This document shows positions 44,858 through 59,770 of a stretch of 64,000 nucleotides of DNA, one piece after another. The position numbers and the translations under genes were made by a program. The stretch spans positions 15,486,316-15,550,315 of the forward strand of contig NC_091098.1 in assembly GCF_024713975.1 (NCBI RefSeq), given 5' to 3'. Origin of the DNA: Paralichthys olivaceus (Eukaryota > Chordata > Actinopteri > Pleuronectiformes > Paralichthyidae). Under the pieces are notes generated by a model. That model was not told where the DNA came from. It saw only the letters and a program-made list of their open reading frames with translations, and did no database searches. Within the stretch, counting starts at the first letter, position 1. Each line of letters begins with the position of its first letter.

Positions 44858-47800
44858 ATGAAAACCTATAGGAGTTCAAGATATTCTTCAATAACTTTTT
44901 TTCTGAAGGTCATAGAGACTTGGAAGTTGGTTCCATCTCCACTAATGTGGCTATGCCCGATCCATTGGGACCATCCCCGAGCTTCTGCGACCTTCGCACA
45001 TGGTGAAACCACCAAATCTGTAAAAAAAAGTACAAGATATTTTTGAATAACTTTTTCTCTGAAATTCCTAGAGACTTGGGCATTTCAGGATTTATAAAGG
45101 GTAGCCTGCCACGCAACCACACCGAATTTCAGCACGTTTCGAGCAAGCAGTGCGGAGTTATTCACCCTATGGTGAATATGGGTTAGTTGCAATTAGGGTT
45201 AGGGTTGTGATTAGGGTTAGGGTTAGGGTTGTGATTAGGGTTAGGGTTAGGGTTAGGGTTGTGATTAGGGTTAGGGTTAGGGTTAGGGTTGTGATTAGGG
45301 TTAGGGTTAGGGATGAGTACCCATTGGAGATCAAGATATTCTTCCATAACTTTTTTTCTGTAGGTCATAGAGACTTGGAAGTTGGTTCCATCTCCACTAA
45401 TGTGGCTATGCCCGATCCATTGGTACCACCCCCGAGCTTCAACAACCTTTGCAAGTGGTAGGGTTAGGGTTGTGATTAGTGTTTGCTTTTTGGGTTGTGA
45501 TTAGGGTTAGGGTTAGGGATGAAAACCTATAGGAGTTCAAGATATTCTTCAATAACTTTTTTTCTGAAGGTCATAGAGACTTGAAAGTTGGTTCCATCTC
45601 CACTAATGTGGCTATGCCCGATCCATTGGGACCATCCCCGAGCTTCTGCGACCTTCGCACATGGTGAAACCACCAAATCTGTAAAAAAAAGTACAAGATA
45701 TTTTTGAATAACTTTTTCTCTGAAATTCCTAGAGACTTGGGCATTTCAGGATTGATAAAGGGTAGCCTGCCACACAACCACACCAAATTTCAGCACGTTT
45801 CGAGCAAGCAGTGCGGAGTTATTCACCCTATGGTGAATATGGGTTAGAGTTGCAATTAGGGTTAGGGTTGTGATTAGGGTTAGGGTTAGGGTTGTGATTA
45901 GGGTTAGGGTTGTGATTAGGGTTAGGGTTAGGGTTAGGGTTGTGATTAGGGTTAGGGTTAGGGATGAGTACCCATTGGAGATCAAGATATTCTTCCATAA
46001 CTTTTTTTCTGTAGGTCATAGAGACTTGGAAGTTGGTTCCATCTCCACTAATGTGGCTATGCCCGATCCATTGGTACCACCCCCGAGCTTCTACGACCTT
46101 TGCAAGTGGTAGGGTTAGGGTTGTGATTAGTGTTTGCTTTTTGGGTTGTGATTAGGGTTAGGGTTAGGGATGAAAACCTATAGGAGTTCAAGATATTCTT
46201 CAATAACTTTTTTTCTGAAGGTCATAGAGACTTGGAAGTTGGTTCCATCTCCACTAATGTGGCTATGCCCGATCCATTGGGACCATCCCCGAGCTTCTGC
46301 GACCTTCGCACATGGTGAAACCACCAAATCTGTAAAAAAAAGTACAAGATATTTTTGAATAACTTTTTCTCTGAAATTCCTAGAGACTTGGGCATTTCAG
46401 GATTGATAAAGGGTAGCCTGCCACGCAACCACACCGAATTTCAGCACGTTTCGAGCAAGCAGTGCGGAGTTATTCACCCTATGGTGAATATGGGTTAGAG
46501 TTGCAATTAGGGTTAGGGTTGTGATTAGGGTTAGGGTTAGGGTTAGGGTTGTGATTAGGGTTAGGGTTAGGGTTGTGATTAGGGTTAGGGTTAGGGATGA
46601 GTACCCATTGGAGATCAAGATATTCTTCCATAACTTTTTTTCTGTAGGTCATAGAGACTTGGAAGTTGGTTCCATCACCACTAATGTGGCTATGCCCGAT
46701 CCATTGGTACCACCCCCGAGCTTCTACGACCTTTGCAAGTGGTAGGGTTAGGGTTGTGATTAGTGTTTGCTTTTTGGGTTGTGATTAGGGTTAGGGTTAG
46801 GGATGAAAACCTATAGGAGTTCAAGATATTCTTCAATAACTTTTTTTCTGAAGGTCATAGAGACTTGGAAGTTGGTTCCATCTCCACTAATGTGGCTATG
46901 CCCGATCCATTGGGACCATCCCCGAGCTTCTGCGACCTTCGCACATGGTGAAACCACCAAATCTGTAAAAAAAAGTACAAGATATTTTTGAATAACTTTT
47001 TCTCTGAAATTCCTAGAGACTTGGGCATTTCAGGATTTATAAAGGGTAGCCTGCCACGCAACCACACCGAATTTCAGCACGTTTCGAGCAAGCAGTGCGG
47101 AGTTATTCACCCTATGGTGAATATGGGTTAGTTGCAATTAGGGTTAGGGTTGTGATTAGGGTTAGGGTTAGGGTTGTGATTAGGGTTAGGGTTAGGGTTA
47201 GGGTTGTGATTAGGGTTAGGGTTAGGGATGAGTACCCATTGGAGATCAAGATATTCTTCCATAACTTTTTTTCTGTAGGTCATAGAGACTTGGAAGTTGG
47301 TTCCATCTCCACTAATGTGGCTATGCCCGATCCATTGGTACCACCCCCGAGCTTCAACAACCTTTGCAAGTGGTAGGGTTAGGGTTGTGATTAGTGTTTG
47401 CTTTTTGGGTTGTGATTAGGGTTAGGGTTAGGGATGAAAACCTATAGGAGTTCAAGATATTCTTCAATAACTTTTTTTCTGAAGGTCATAGAGACTTGGA
47501 AGTTGGTTCCATCTCCACTAATGTGGCTATGCCCGATCCATTGGGACCATCCCCGAGCTTCTGCGACCTTCGCACATGGTGAAACCACCAAATCTGTAAA
47601 AAAAAGTACAAGATATTTTTGAATAACTTTTTCTCTGAAATTCCTAGAGACTTGGGCATTTCAGGATTGATAAAGGGTAGCCTGCCACACAACCACACCA
47701 AATTTCAGCACGTTTCGAGCAAGCAGTGCGGAGTTATTCACCCTATGGTGAATATGGGTTAGAGTTGCAATTAGGGTTAGGGTTGTGATTAGGGTTAGGG

Positions 47801-49971
47801 TTAGGGTTGTGATTAGGGTTAGGGTTGTGATTAGGGTTAGGGTTAGGGTTAGGGTTGTGATTAGGGTTAGGGTTAGGGATGAGTACCCATTGGAGATCAA
47901 GATATTCTTCCATAACTTTTTTTCTGTAGGTCATAGAGACTTGGAAGTTGGTTCCATCTCCACTAATGTGGCTATGCCCGATCCATTGGTACCACCCCCG
48001 AGCTTCTACGACCTTTGCAAGTGGTAGGGTTAGGGTTGTGATTAGTGTTTGCTTTTTGGGTTGTGATTAGGGTTAGGGTTAGGGATGAAAACCTATAGGA
48101 GTTCAAGATATTCTTCAATAACTTTTTTTCTGAAGGTCATAGAGACTTGGAAGTTGGTTCCATCTCCACTAATGTGGCTATGCCCGATCCATTGGGACCA
48201 TCCCCGAGCTTCTGCGACCTTCGCAAATGGTGAAACCACCAAATCTGTAAAAAAAAGTACAAGATATTTTTGAATAACTTTTTCTCTGAAATTCCTAGAG
48301 ACTTGGGCATTTCAGGATTGATAAAGGGTAGCCTGCCACGCAACCACACCGAATTTCAGCACGTTTCGAGCAAGCAGTGCGGAGTTATTCACCCTATGGT
48401 GAATATGGGTTAGAGTTGCAATTAGGGTTAGGGTTGTGATTAGGGTTAGGGTTAGGGTTAGGGTTGTGATTAGGGTTAGGGTTAGGGTTGTGATTAGGGT
48501 TAGGGTTAGGGATGAGTACCCATTGGAGATCAAGATATTCTTCCATAACTTTTTTTCTGTAGGTCATAGAGACTTGGAAGTTGGTTCCATCACCACTAAT
48601 GTGGCTATGCCCGATCCATTGGTACCACCCCCGAGCTTCTACGACCTTTGCAAGTGGTAGGGTTAGGGTTGTGATTAGTGTTTGCTTTTTGGGTTGTGAT
48701 TAGGGTTAGGGTTAGGGATGAAAACCTATAGGAGTTCAAGATATTCTTCAATAACTTTTTTTCTGAAGGTCATAGAGACTTGGAAGTTGGTTCCATCTCC
48801 ACTAATGTGGCTATGCCCGATCCATTGGGACCATCCCCGAGCTTCTGCGACCTTCGCACATGGTGAAACCACCAAATCTGTAAAAAAAAGTACAAGATAT
48901 TTTTGAATAACTTTTTCTCTGAAATTCCTAGAGACTTGGGCATTTCAGGATTGATAAAGGGTAGCCTGCCACGCAACCACACCGAATTTCAGCACGTTTC
49001 GAGCAAGCAGTGCGGAGTTATTCACCCTATGGTGAATATGGGTTAGAGTTGCAATTAGGGTTAGGGTTGTGATTAGGGTTAGGGTTAGGGTTAGGGTTGT
49101 GATTAGGGTTAGGGTTGTGATTAGGGTTAGGGTTAGGGATGAGTACCCATTGGAGATCAAGATATTCTTCCATAACTTTTTTTCTGTAGGTCATAGAGAC
49201 TTGGAAGTTGGTTCCATCTCCACTAATGTGGCTATGCCCGATCCATTGGTACCACCCCCGAGCTTCTACGACCTTTGCAAGTGGTAGGGTTAGGGTTGTG
49301 ATTAGTGTTTGCTTTTTGGGTTGTGATTAGGGTTAGGGTTAGGGATGAAAACCTATAGGAGTTCAAGATATTCTTCAATTACTTTTTTTCTGAAGGTCAT
49401 AGAGAATTGGACATTGGTTCCATCTCCTCTAATGTGGCTATGCCCGATCCATTGGGACCATCCCCGAGCTTCTGCGACCTTCGCAAATGGTGAAACCACC
49501 AAATCTGTAAAAAAAAGTACAAGATATTTTTGAATAACTTTTTCTCTGAAATTCCTAGAGACTTGGGCATTTCAGGATTGATAAAGGGTAGCCTGCCACG
49601 CAACCACACCGAATTTCAGCACGTTTCGAGCAAGCAGTGCGGAGTTATTCACCCTATGGTGAATATGGGTTAGAGTTGCAATTAGGGTTAGGGTTGTGAT
49701 TAGGGTTAGGGTTAGGGTTAGGGTTGTGATTAGGGTTAGGGTTGTGATTAGGGTTAGGGTTAGGGATGAGTACCCATTGGAGATCAAGATATTCTTCCAT
49801 AACTTTTTTTCTGTAGGTCATAGAGACTTGGAAGTTGGTTCCATCTCCACTAATGTGGCTATGCCCGATCCATTGGTACCACCCCCGAGCTTCTACGACC
49901 TTTGCAAGTGGTAGGGTTAGGGTTGTGATTAGTGTTTGCTTTTTGGGTTGTGATTAGGGTTAGGGTTAGGG

Positions 49972-52900
49972 ATGAAAACCTATAGGAGTTCAAGATATTC
50001 TTCAATAACTTTTTTTCTGAAGGTCATAGAGAATTGGACATTGGTTCCATCTCCACTAATGTGGCTATGCCCGATCCATTGGGACCATCCCCGAGCTTCT
50101 GCGACCTTCGCAAATGGTGAAACCACCAAATCTGTAAAAAAAAGTACAAGATATTTTTGAATAACTTTTTCTCTGAAATTCCTAGAGACTTGGGCATTTC
50201 AGGATTGATAAAGGGTAGCCTGCCACGCAACCACACCGAATTTCAGCACGTTTCGAGCAAGCAGTGCGGAGTTATTCACCCTATGGTGAATATGGGTTAG
50301 AGTTGCAATTAGGGTTAGGGTTGTGATTAGGGTTAGGGTTAGGGTTAGGGTTGTGATTAGGGTTAGGGTTAGGGATGAGTACCCATTGGAGATCAAGATA
50401 TTCTTCCATAACTTTTTTTCTGTAGGTCATAGAGACTTGGAAGTTGGTTCCATCTCCACTAATGTGGCTATGCCCGATCCATTGGTACCACCCCCGAGCT
50501 TCTACGACCTTTGCAAGTGGTAGGGTTAGGGTTGTGATTAGTGTTTGCTTTTTGGGTTGTGATTAGGGATGAAAACCTATAGGAGTTCAAGATATTCTTC
50601 AATAACTTTTTTTCTGAAGGTCATAGAGACTTGGAAGTTGGTTCCATCTCCACTAATGTGGCTATGCCCGATCCATTGGGACCATCCCCGAGCTTCTGCG
50701 ACCTTCGCAAATGGTGAAACCACCAAATCTGTAAAAAAAAGTACAAGATATTTTTGAATAACTTTTTCTCTGAAATTCCTAGAGACTTGGGCATTTCAGG
50801 ATTGATAAAGGGTAGCCTGCCACACAACCACACCGAATTTCAGCATGTTTCGAGCAAGCAGTGCGGAGTTATTCACCCTATGGTGAATATGGGTTAGAGT
50901 TGCAATTAGGGTTAGGGTTGTGATTAGGGTTAGGGTTAGGGTTGTGATTAGGGTTAGGGTTAGGGTTAGGGTTGTGATTAGGGTTAGGGTTAGGGTTGTG
51001 ATTAGGGTTAGGGTTAGGGATGAGTACCCATTGGAGATCAAGATATTCTTCCATAACTTTTTTTCTGTAGGTCATAGAGACTTGGAAGTTGGTTCTATCT
51101 CACTAATGTGGCTATGCCCGATCCATTGGGACCATCCCCGAGCTTCTGCGACCTTTGCAAATGGTGAAACCACCAAATCTGTAAAAAAAAGTACAAGATA
51201 TTTTTGAATAACTTTTTCTCTGAAATTCCTAGTGACTTGGGCATTTCAGGATTGATAAAGGGTAGCCTGCCACGCAACCACACCGAATTTCAGCACGTTT
51301 CGAGCAAGCAGTGCAGAGTTATTCACCCTATGGTGAATATGGGTTAGAGTTGCAATTAGGGTTAGGGTTGTGATTAGGGTTAGGGTTAGGGTTGTGATTA
51401 GGGTTAGGGTTAGGGTTAGGGTTGTGATTAGGGTTAGGGTTAGGGTTGTGATTAGGGTTAGGGTTAGGGATGAGTACCCATTGGAGATCAAGATATTCTT
51501 CCATAACTTTTTTTCTGTAGGTCATAGAGACTTGGAAGTTGGTTCCATCACCACTAATGTGGCTATACCCGATCCATTGGTACCACCCCCGAGCTTCTAC
51601 GACCTTTGCAAGTGGTAGGGTTAGGGTTGTGATTAGTGTTTGCTTTTTGGGTTGTGATTAGGGTTAGGGTTAGGGATGAAAACCTATAGGAGTTCAAGAT
51701 ATTCTTCAATAACTTTTTTTCTGAAGGTCATAGAGACTTGGAAGTTGGTTCCATCTCCACTAATGTGGCTATGCCCGATCCATTGGGACCATCCCCGAGC
51801 TTCTGCGACCTTCGCAAATGGTGAAACCACCAAATCTGTAAAAAAAAGTACAAGATATTTTTGAATAACTTTTTCTCTGAAATTCCTAGAGACTTGGGCA
51901 TTTCAGGATTGATAAAGGGTAGCCTGCCACGCAACCACACCAAATTTCAGCATGTTTCGAGCAAGCAGTGCGGAGTTATTCACCCTATGGTGAATATGGG
52001 TTAGAGTTGCAATTAGGGTTAGGGTTGTGATTAGGGTTAGGGTTAGGGTTGTGATTAGGGTTAGGGTTAGGGTTAGGGTTGTGATTAGGGTTAGGGTTAG
52101 GGATGAAAACCTATAGGAGATCAAGATATTCTTCCATAACTTTTTTTCTGTAGGTCATAGAGACTTGGAAGTTGGTTCCATCTCCACTAATGTGGCTATG
52201 CCCGATCCATTGGTACCACCCCCGAGCTTCTACGACCTTTGCAAGTGGTAGGGTTAGGGTTGTGATTAGTGTTTGCTTTTTGGGTTGTGATTAGGGTTAG
52301 GGTTAGGGATGAAAACCTATAGGAGTTCAAGATATTCTTCAATAACTTTTTTTCTGAAGGTCATAGAGAATTGGACATTGGTTCCATCTCCACTAATGTG
52401 GCTATGCCCGATCCATTGGGACCATCCCCGAGCTTCTGCGACCTTCGCAAATGGTGAAACCACCAAATCTGTAAAAAAAAGTACAAGATATTTTTGAATA
52501 ACTTTTTCTCTGAAATTCCTAGAGACTTGGGCATTTCAGGATTGATAAAGGGTAGCCTGCCACGCAACCACACCGAATTTCAGCACGTTTCGAGCAAGCA
52601 GTGCGGAGTTATTCACCCTATGGTGAATATGGGTTAGAGTTGCAATTAGGGTTAGGGTTGTGATTAGGGTTAGGGTTAGGGTTAGGGTTGTGATTAGGGT
52701 TAGGGTTAGGGATGAGTACCCATTGGAGATCAAGATATTCTTCCATAACTTTTTTTCTGTAGGTCATAGAGACTTGGAAGTTGGTTCCATCTCCACTAAT
52801 GTGGCTATGCCCGATCCATTGGTACCACCCCCGAGCTTCTACGACCTTTGCAAGTGGTAGGGTTAGGGTTGTGATTAGTGTTTGCTTTTTGGGTTGTGAT

Positions 52901-54645
52901 TAGGGATGAAAACCTATAGGAGTTCAAGATATTCTTCAATAACTTTTTTTCTGAAGGTCATAGAGACTTGGAAGTTGGTTCCATCTCCACTAATGTGGCT
53001 ATGCCCGATCCATTGGGACCATCCCCGAGCTTCTGCGACCTTCGCAAATGGTGAAACCACCAAATCTGTAAAAAAAAGTACAAGATATTTTTGAATAACT
53101 TTTTCTCTGAAATTCCTAGAGACTTGGGCATTTCAGGATTGATAAAGGGTAGCCTGCCACACAACCACACCGAATTTCAGCATGTTTCGAGCAAGCAGTG
53201 CGGAGTTATTCACCCTATGGTGAATATGGGTTAGAGTTGCAATTAGGGTTAGGGTTGTGATTAGGGTTAGGGTTAGGGTTGTGATTAGGGTTAGGGTTAG
53301 GGTTAGGGTTGTGATTAGGGTTAGGGTTAGGGTTGTGATTAGGGTTAGGGTTAGGGATGAGTACCCATTGGAGATCAAGATATTCTTCCATAACTTTTTT
53401 TCTGTAGGTCATAGAGACTTGGAAGTTGGTTCTATCTCACTAATGTGGCTATGCCCGATCCATTGGGACCATCCCCGAGCTTCTGCGACCTTTGCAAATG
53501 GTGAAACCACCAAATCTGTAAAAAAAAGTACAAGATATTTTTGAATAACTTTTTCTCTGAAATTCCTAGTGACTTGGGCATTTCAGGATTGATAAAGGGT
53601 AGCCTGCCACGCAACCACACCGAATTTCAGCACGTTTCGAGCAAGCAGTGCAGAGTTATTCACCCTATGGTGAATATGGGTTAGAGTTGCAATTAGGGTT
53701 AGGGTTGTGATTAGGGTTAGGGTTAGGGTTGTGATTAGGGTTAGGGTTAGGGTTAGGGTTGTGATTAGGGTTAGGGTTAGGGTTGTGATTAGGGTTAGGG
53801 TTAGGGATGAGTACCCATTGGAGATCAAGATATTCTTCCATAACTTTTTTTCTGTAGGTCATAGAGACTTGGAAGTTGGTTCCATCACCACTAATGTGGC
53901 TATGCCCGATCCATTGGTACCACCCCCGAGCTTCTACGACCTTTGCAAGTGGTAGGGTTAGGGTTGTGATTAGTGTTTGCTTTTTGGGTTGTGATTAGGG
54001 TTAGGGTTAGGGATGAAAACCTATAGGAGTTCAAGATATTCTTCAATAACTTTTTTTCTGAAGGTCATAGAGACTTGGAAGTTGGTTCCATCTCCACTAA
54101 TGTAGCTATGCCCGATCCATTGGGACCATCCCCGAGCTTCTGCGACCTTCGCAAATGGTGAAACCACCAAATCTGTAAAAAAAAGTACAAGATATTTTTG
54201 AATAACTTTTTCTCTGAAATTCCTAGAGACTTGGGCATTTCAGGATTGATAAAGGGTAGCCTGCCACGCAACCACACCGAATTTCAGCACGTTTCGAGCA
54301 AGCAGTGCGGAGTTATTCACCCTATGGTGAATATGGGTTAGAGTTGCAATTAGGGTTAGGGTTGTGATTAGGGTTAGGGTTAGGGTTAGGGTTGTGATTA
54401 GGGTTAGGGTTAGGGTTGTGATTAGGGTTAGGGTTAGGGATGAGTACCCATTGGAGATCAAGATATTCTTCCATAACTTTTTTTCTGTAGGTCATAGAGA
54501 CTTGGAAGTTGGTTCCATCACCACTAATGTGGCTATACCCGATCCATTGGTACCACCCCCGAGCTTCTACGACCTTTGCAAGTGGTAGGGTTAGGGTTGT
54601 GATTAGTGTTTGCTTTTTGGGTTGTGATTAGGGTTAGGGTTAGGG
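49972..54645 (+). repeat. Higher-order repeat, period 2,337 bp, with a contracted unit
   Basis: A block containing a short tract 2 (ATTAGGGATGAAAACC at about 50563 and 52900) and then a contracted unit (junction TTCTATCTCACTAATGTGGC at about 51093 and 53430) is present twice, 2,337 bases apart. A further shift of 1,290 bases relates 53583-54280 to 54873-55570. Confidence 0.75.
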
Positions 54646-55935
54646 ATGAAAACCTATAGGAGTTCAAGATATTCTTCAATAACTTTTTTTCTGAAGGTCA
54701 TAGAGACTTGGAAGTTGGTTCCATCTCCACTAATGTGGCTATGCCCGATCCATTGGGACCATCCCCGAGCTTCTGCGACCTTTGCAAATGGTGAAACCAC
54801 CAAATCTGTAAAAAAAAGTACAAGATATTTTTGAATAACTTTTTCTCTGAAATTCCTAGTGACTTGGGCATTTCAGGATTGATAAAGGGTAGCCTGCCAC
54901 GCAACCACACCGAATTTCAGCACGTTTCGAGCAAGCAGTGCAGAGTTATTCACCCTATGGTGAATATGGGTTAGAGTTGCAATTAGGGTTAGGGTTGTGA
55001 TTAGGGTTAGGGTTAGGGTTGTGATTAGGGTTAGGGTTAGGGTTAGGGTTGTGATTAGGGTTAGGGTTAGGGTTGTGATTAGGGTTAGGGTTAGGGATGA
55101 GTACCCATTGGAGATCAAGATATTCTTCCATAACTTTTTTTCTGTAGGTCATAGAGACTTGGAAGTTGGTTCCATCACCACTAATGTGGCTATGCCCGAT
55201 CCATTGGTACCACCCCCGAGCTTCTACGACCTTTGCAAGTGGTAGGGTTAGGGTTGTGATTAGTGTTTGCTTTTTGGGTTGTGATTAGGGTTAGGGTTAG
55301 GGATGAAAACCTATAGGAGTTCAAGATATTCTTCAATAACTTTTTTTCTGAAGGTCATAGAGACTTGGAAGTTGGTTCCATCTCCACTAATGTAGCTATG
55401 CCCGATCCATTGGGACCATCCCCGAGCTTCTGCGACCTTCGCAAATGGTGAAACCACCAAATCTGTAAAAAAAAGTACAAGATATTTTTGAATAACTTTT
55501 TCTCTGAAATTCCTAGAGACTTGGGCATTTCAGGATTGATAAAGGGTAGCCTGCCACGCAACCACACCGAATTTCAGCACGTTTCGAGCAAGCAGTGCGG
55601 AGTTATTCACCCTATGGTGAATATGGGTTAGAGTTGCAATTAGGGTTAGGGTTGTGATTAGGGTTAGGGTTAGGGTTAGGGTTGTGATTAGGGTTAGGGT
55701 TAGGGTTGTGATTAGGGTTAGGGTTAGGGATGAGTACCCATTGGAGATCAAGATATTCTTCCATAACTTTTTTTCTGTAGGTCATAGAGACTTGGAAGTT
55801 GGTTCCATCACCACTAATGTGGCTATACCCGATCCATTGGTACCACCCCCGAGCTTCTACGACCTTTGCAAGTGGTAGGGTTAGGGTTGTGATTAGTGTT
55901 TGCTTTTTGGGTTGTGATTAGGGTTAGGGTTAGGG

Positions 55936-58900
55936 ATGAAAACCTATAGGAGTTCAAGATATTCTTCAATAACTTTTTTTCTGAAGGTCATAGAGACTTG
56001 GAAGTTGGTTCCATCTCCACTAATGTGGCTATGCCCGATCCATTGGGACCATCCCCGAGCTTCTGCGACCTTCGCAAATGGTGAAACCACCAAATCTGTA
56101 AAAAAAAGTACAAGATATTTTTGAATAACTTTTTCTCTGAAATTCCTAGAGACTTGGGCATTTCAGGATTGATAAAGGGTAGCCTGCCACGCAACCACAC
56201 CAAATTTCAGCATGTTTCGAGCAAGCAGTGCGGAGTTATTCACCCTATGGTGAATATGGGTTAGAGTTGCAATTAGGGTTAGGGTTGTGATTAGGGTTAG
56301 GGTTAGGGTTGTGATTAGGGTTAGGGTTAGGGTTAGGGTTGTGATTAGGGTTAGGGTTAGGGATGAGTACCCATTGGAGATCAAGATATTCTTCCATAAC
56401 TTTTTTTCTGTAGGTCATAGAGACTTGGAAGTTGGTTCCATCTCCACTAATGTGGCTATGCCCGATCCATTGGTACCACCCCCGAGCTTCTACGACCTTT
56501 GCAAGTGGTAGGGTTAGGGTTGTGATTAGTGTTTGCTTTTTGGGTTGTGATTAGGGTTAGGGTTAGGGATGAAAACCTATAGGAGTTCAAGATATTCTTC
56601 AATAACTTTTTTTCTGAAGGTCATAGAGACTTGGAAGTTGGTTCCATCTCCACTAATGTGGCTATGCCCGATCCATTGGGACCATCCCCGAGCTTCTGCG
56701 ACCTTCACAAATGGTGAAACCACCAAATCTGTAAAAAAAAGTACAAGATATTTTTGAATAACTTTTTCTCTGAAATTCCTAGAGACTTGGGCATTTCAGG
56801 ATTGATAAAGGGTAGCCTGCCACGCAACCACACCGAATTTCAGCACGTTTCGAGCAAGCAGTGCGGAGTTATTCACCCTATGGTGAATATGGGTTAGAGT
56901 TGCAATTAGGGTTAGGGTTGTGATTAGGGTTAGGGTTAGGGTTGTGGTTAGGGTTAGGGTTGTGATTAGGGTTAGGGTTAGGGATGAGTACCCATTGGAG
57001 ATCAAGATATTCTTCCATAACTTTTTTTCTGTAGGTCATAGAGACTTGGAAGTTGGTTCCATCTCCACTAATGTGGCTATGCCCGATCCATTGGTACCAC
57101 CCCCGAGCTTCTACGACCTTTGCAAGTGGTAGGGTTAGGGTTGTGATTAGTGTTTGCTTTTTGGGTTGTGATTAGGGTTAGGGTTAGGGATGAAAACCTA
57201 TAGGAGTTCAAGATATTCTTCAATAACTTTTTTTCTGAAGGTCATAGAGACTTGGAAGTTGGTTCCATCTCCACTAATGTGGCTATGCCCGATCCATTGG
57301 GACCATCCCCGAGCTTCTGCGACCTTCGCAAATGGTGAAACCACCAAATCTGTAAAAAAAAGTACAAGATATTTTTGAATAACTTTTTCTCTGAAATTCC
57401 TAGAGACTTGGGCATTTCAGGATTGATAAAGGGTAGCCTGCCACGCAACCACACCGAATTTCAGCACGTTTCGAGCAAGCAGTGCGGAGTTATTCACCCT
57501 ATGGTGAATATGGGTTAGAGTTGCAATTAGGGTTAGGGTTGTGATTAGGGTTAAGGTTAGGGTTAGGGTTGTGATTAGGGTTAGGGTTAGGGTTGTGATT
57601 AGGGTTAGGGTTAGGGATGAGTACCCATTGGAGATCAAGATATTCTTCCATAACTTTTTTTCTGAAGGTCATAGAGACTTGGAAGTTGGTTCCATCTCCA
57701 CTAATGTAGCTATGCCCGATCCATTGGGACCATCCCCGAGCTTCTGCGACCTTCGCAAATGGTGAAACCACCAAATCTGTAAAAAAAAGTACAAGATATT
57801 TTTGAATAACTTTTTCTCTGAAATTCCTAGAGACTTGGGCATTTCAGGATTGATAAAGGGTAGCCTGCCACGCAACCACACCGAATTTCAGCACGTTTCG
57901 AGCAAGCAGTGCGGAGTTATTCACCCTATGGTGAATATGGGTTAGAGTTGCAATTAGGGTTAGGGTTGTGATTAGGGTTAGGGTTAGGGTTAGGGTTGTG
58001 ATTAGGGTTAGGGTTAGGGTTGTGATTAGGGTTAGGGTTAGGGATGAGTACCCATTGGAGATCAAGATATTCTTCCATAACTTTTTTTCTGTAGGTCATA
58101 GAGACTTGGAAGTTGGTTCCATCACCACTAATGTGGCTATACCCGATCCATTGGTACCACCCCCGAGCTTCTACGACCTTTGCAAGTGGTAGGGTTAGGG
58201 TTGTGATTAGTGTTTGCTTTTTGGGTTGTGATTAGGGTTAGGGTTAGGGATGAAAACCTATAGGAGTTCAAGATATTCTTCAATAACTTTTTTTCTGAAG
58301 GTCATAGAGACTTGGAAGTTGGTTCCATCTCCACTAATGTGGCTATGCCCGATCCATTGGGACCATCCCCGAGCTTCTGCGACCTTCGCAAATGGTGAAA
58401 CCACCAAATCTGTAAAAAAAAGTACAAGATATTTTTGAATAACTTTTTCTCTGAAATTCCTAGAGACTTGGGCATTTCAGGATTGATAAAGGGTAGCCTG
58501 CCACGCAACCACACCAAATTTCAGCATGTTTCGAGCAAGCAGTGCGGAGTTATTCACCCTATGGTGAATATGGGTTAGAGTTGCAATTAGGGTTAGGGTT
58601 GTGATTAGGGTTAGGGTTAGGGTTGTGATTAGGGTTAGGGTTAGGGTTAGGGTTGTGATTAGGGTTAGGGTTAGGGATGAGTACCCATTGGAGATCAAGA
58701 TATTCTTCCATAACTTTTTTTCTGTAGGTCATAGAGACTTGGAAGTTGGTTCCATCTCCACTAATGTGGCTATGCCCGATCCATTGGTACCACCCCCGAG
58801 CTTCTACGACCTTTGCAAGTGGTAGGGTTAGGGTTGTGATTAGTGTTTGCTTTTTGGGTTGTGATTAGGGTTAGGGTTAGGGATGAAAACCTATAGGAGT

Positions 58901-59770
58901 TCAAGATATTCTTCAATAACTTTTTTTCTGAAGGTCATAGAGACTTGGAAGTTGGTTCCATCTCCACTAATGTGGCTATGCCCGATCCATTGGGACCATC
59001 CCCGAGCTTCTGCGACCTTCACAAATGGTGAAACCACCAAATCTGTAAAAAAAAGTACAAGATATTTTTGAATAACTTTTTCTCTGAAATTCCTAGAGAC
59101 TTGGGCATTTCAGGATTGATAAAGGGTAGCCTGCCACGCAACCACACCGAATTTCAGCACGTTTCGAGCAAGCAGTGCGGAGTTATTCACCCTATGGTGA
59201 ATATGGGTTAGAGTTGCAATTAGGGTTAGGGTTGTGATTAGGGTTAGGGTTAGGGTTGTGGTTAGGGTTAGGGTTGTGATTAGGGTTAGGGTTAGGGATG
59301 AGTACCCATTGGAGATCAAGATATTCTTCCATAACTTTTTTTCTGTAGGTCATAGAGACTTGGAAGTTGGTTCCATCTCCACTAATGTGGCTATGCCCGA
59401 TCCATTGGTACCACCCCCGAGCTTCTACGACCTTTGCAAGTGGTAGGGTTAGGGTTGTGATTAGTGTTTGCTTTTTGGGTTGTGATTAGGGTTAGGGTTA
59501 GGGATGAAAACCTATAGGAGTTCAAGATATTCTTCAATAACTTTTTTTCTGAAGGTCATAGAGACTTGGAAGTTGGTTCCATCTCCACTAATGTGGCTAT
59601 GCCCGATCCATTGGGACCATCCCCGAGCTTCTGCGACCTTCGCAAATGGTGAAACCACCAAATCTGTAAAAAAAAGTACAAGATATTTTTGAATAACTTT
59701 TTCTCTGAAATTCCTAGAGACTTGGGCATTTCAGGATTGATAAAGGGTAGCCTGCCACGCAACCACACCA
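55936..59770 (+). repeat. Higher-order repeat, period 2,314 bp
   Basis: Module B starts at 55936, 56569 and 57190 recur at 58250, 58883 and 59504, always 2,314 bases apart. They carry shared variants, including the GTTGTGGTTAGGG interruption (about 56941 and 59255) and CCTTCACAAATGG (about 56701 and 59015). Confidence 0.8.
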
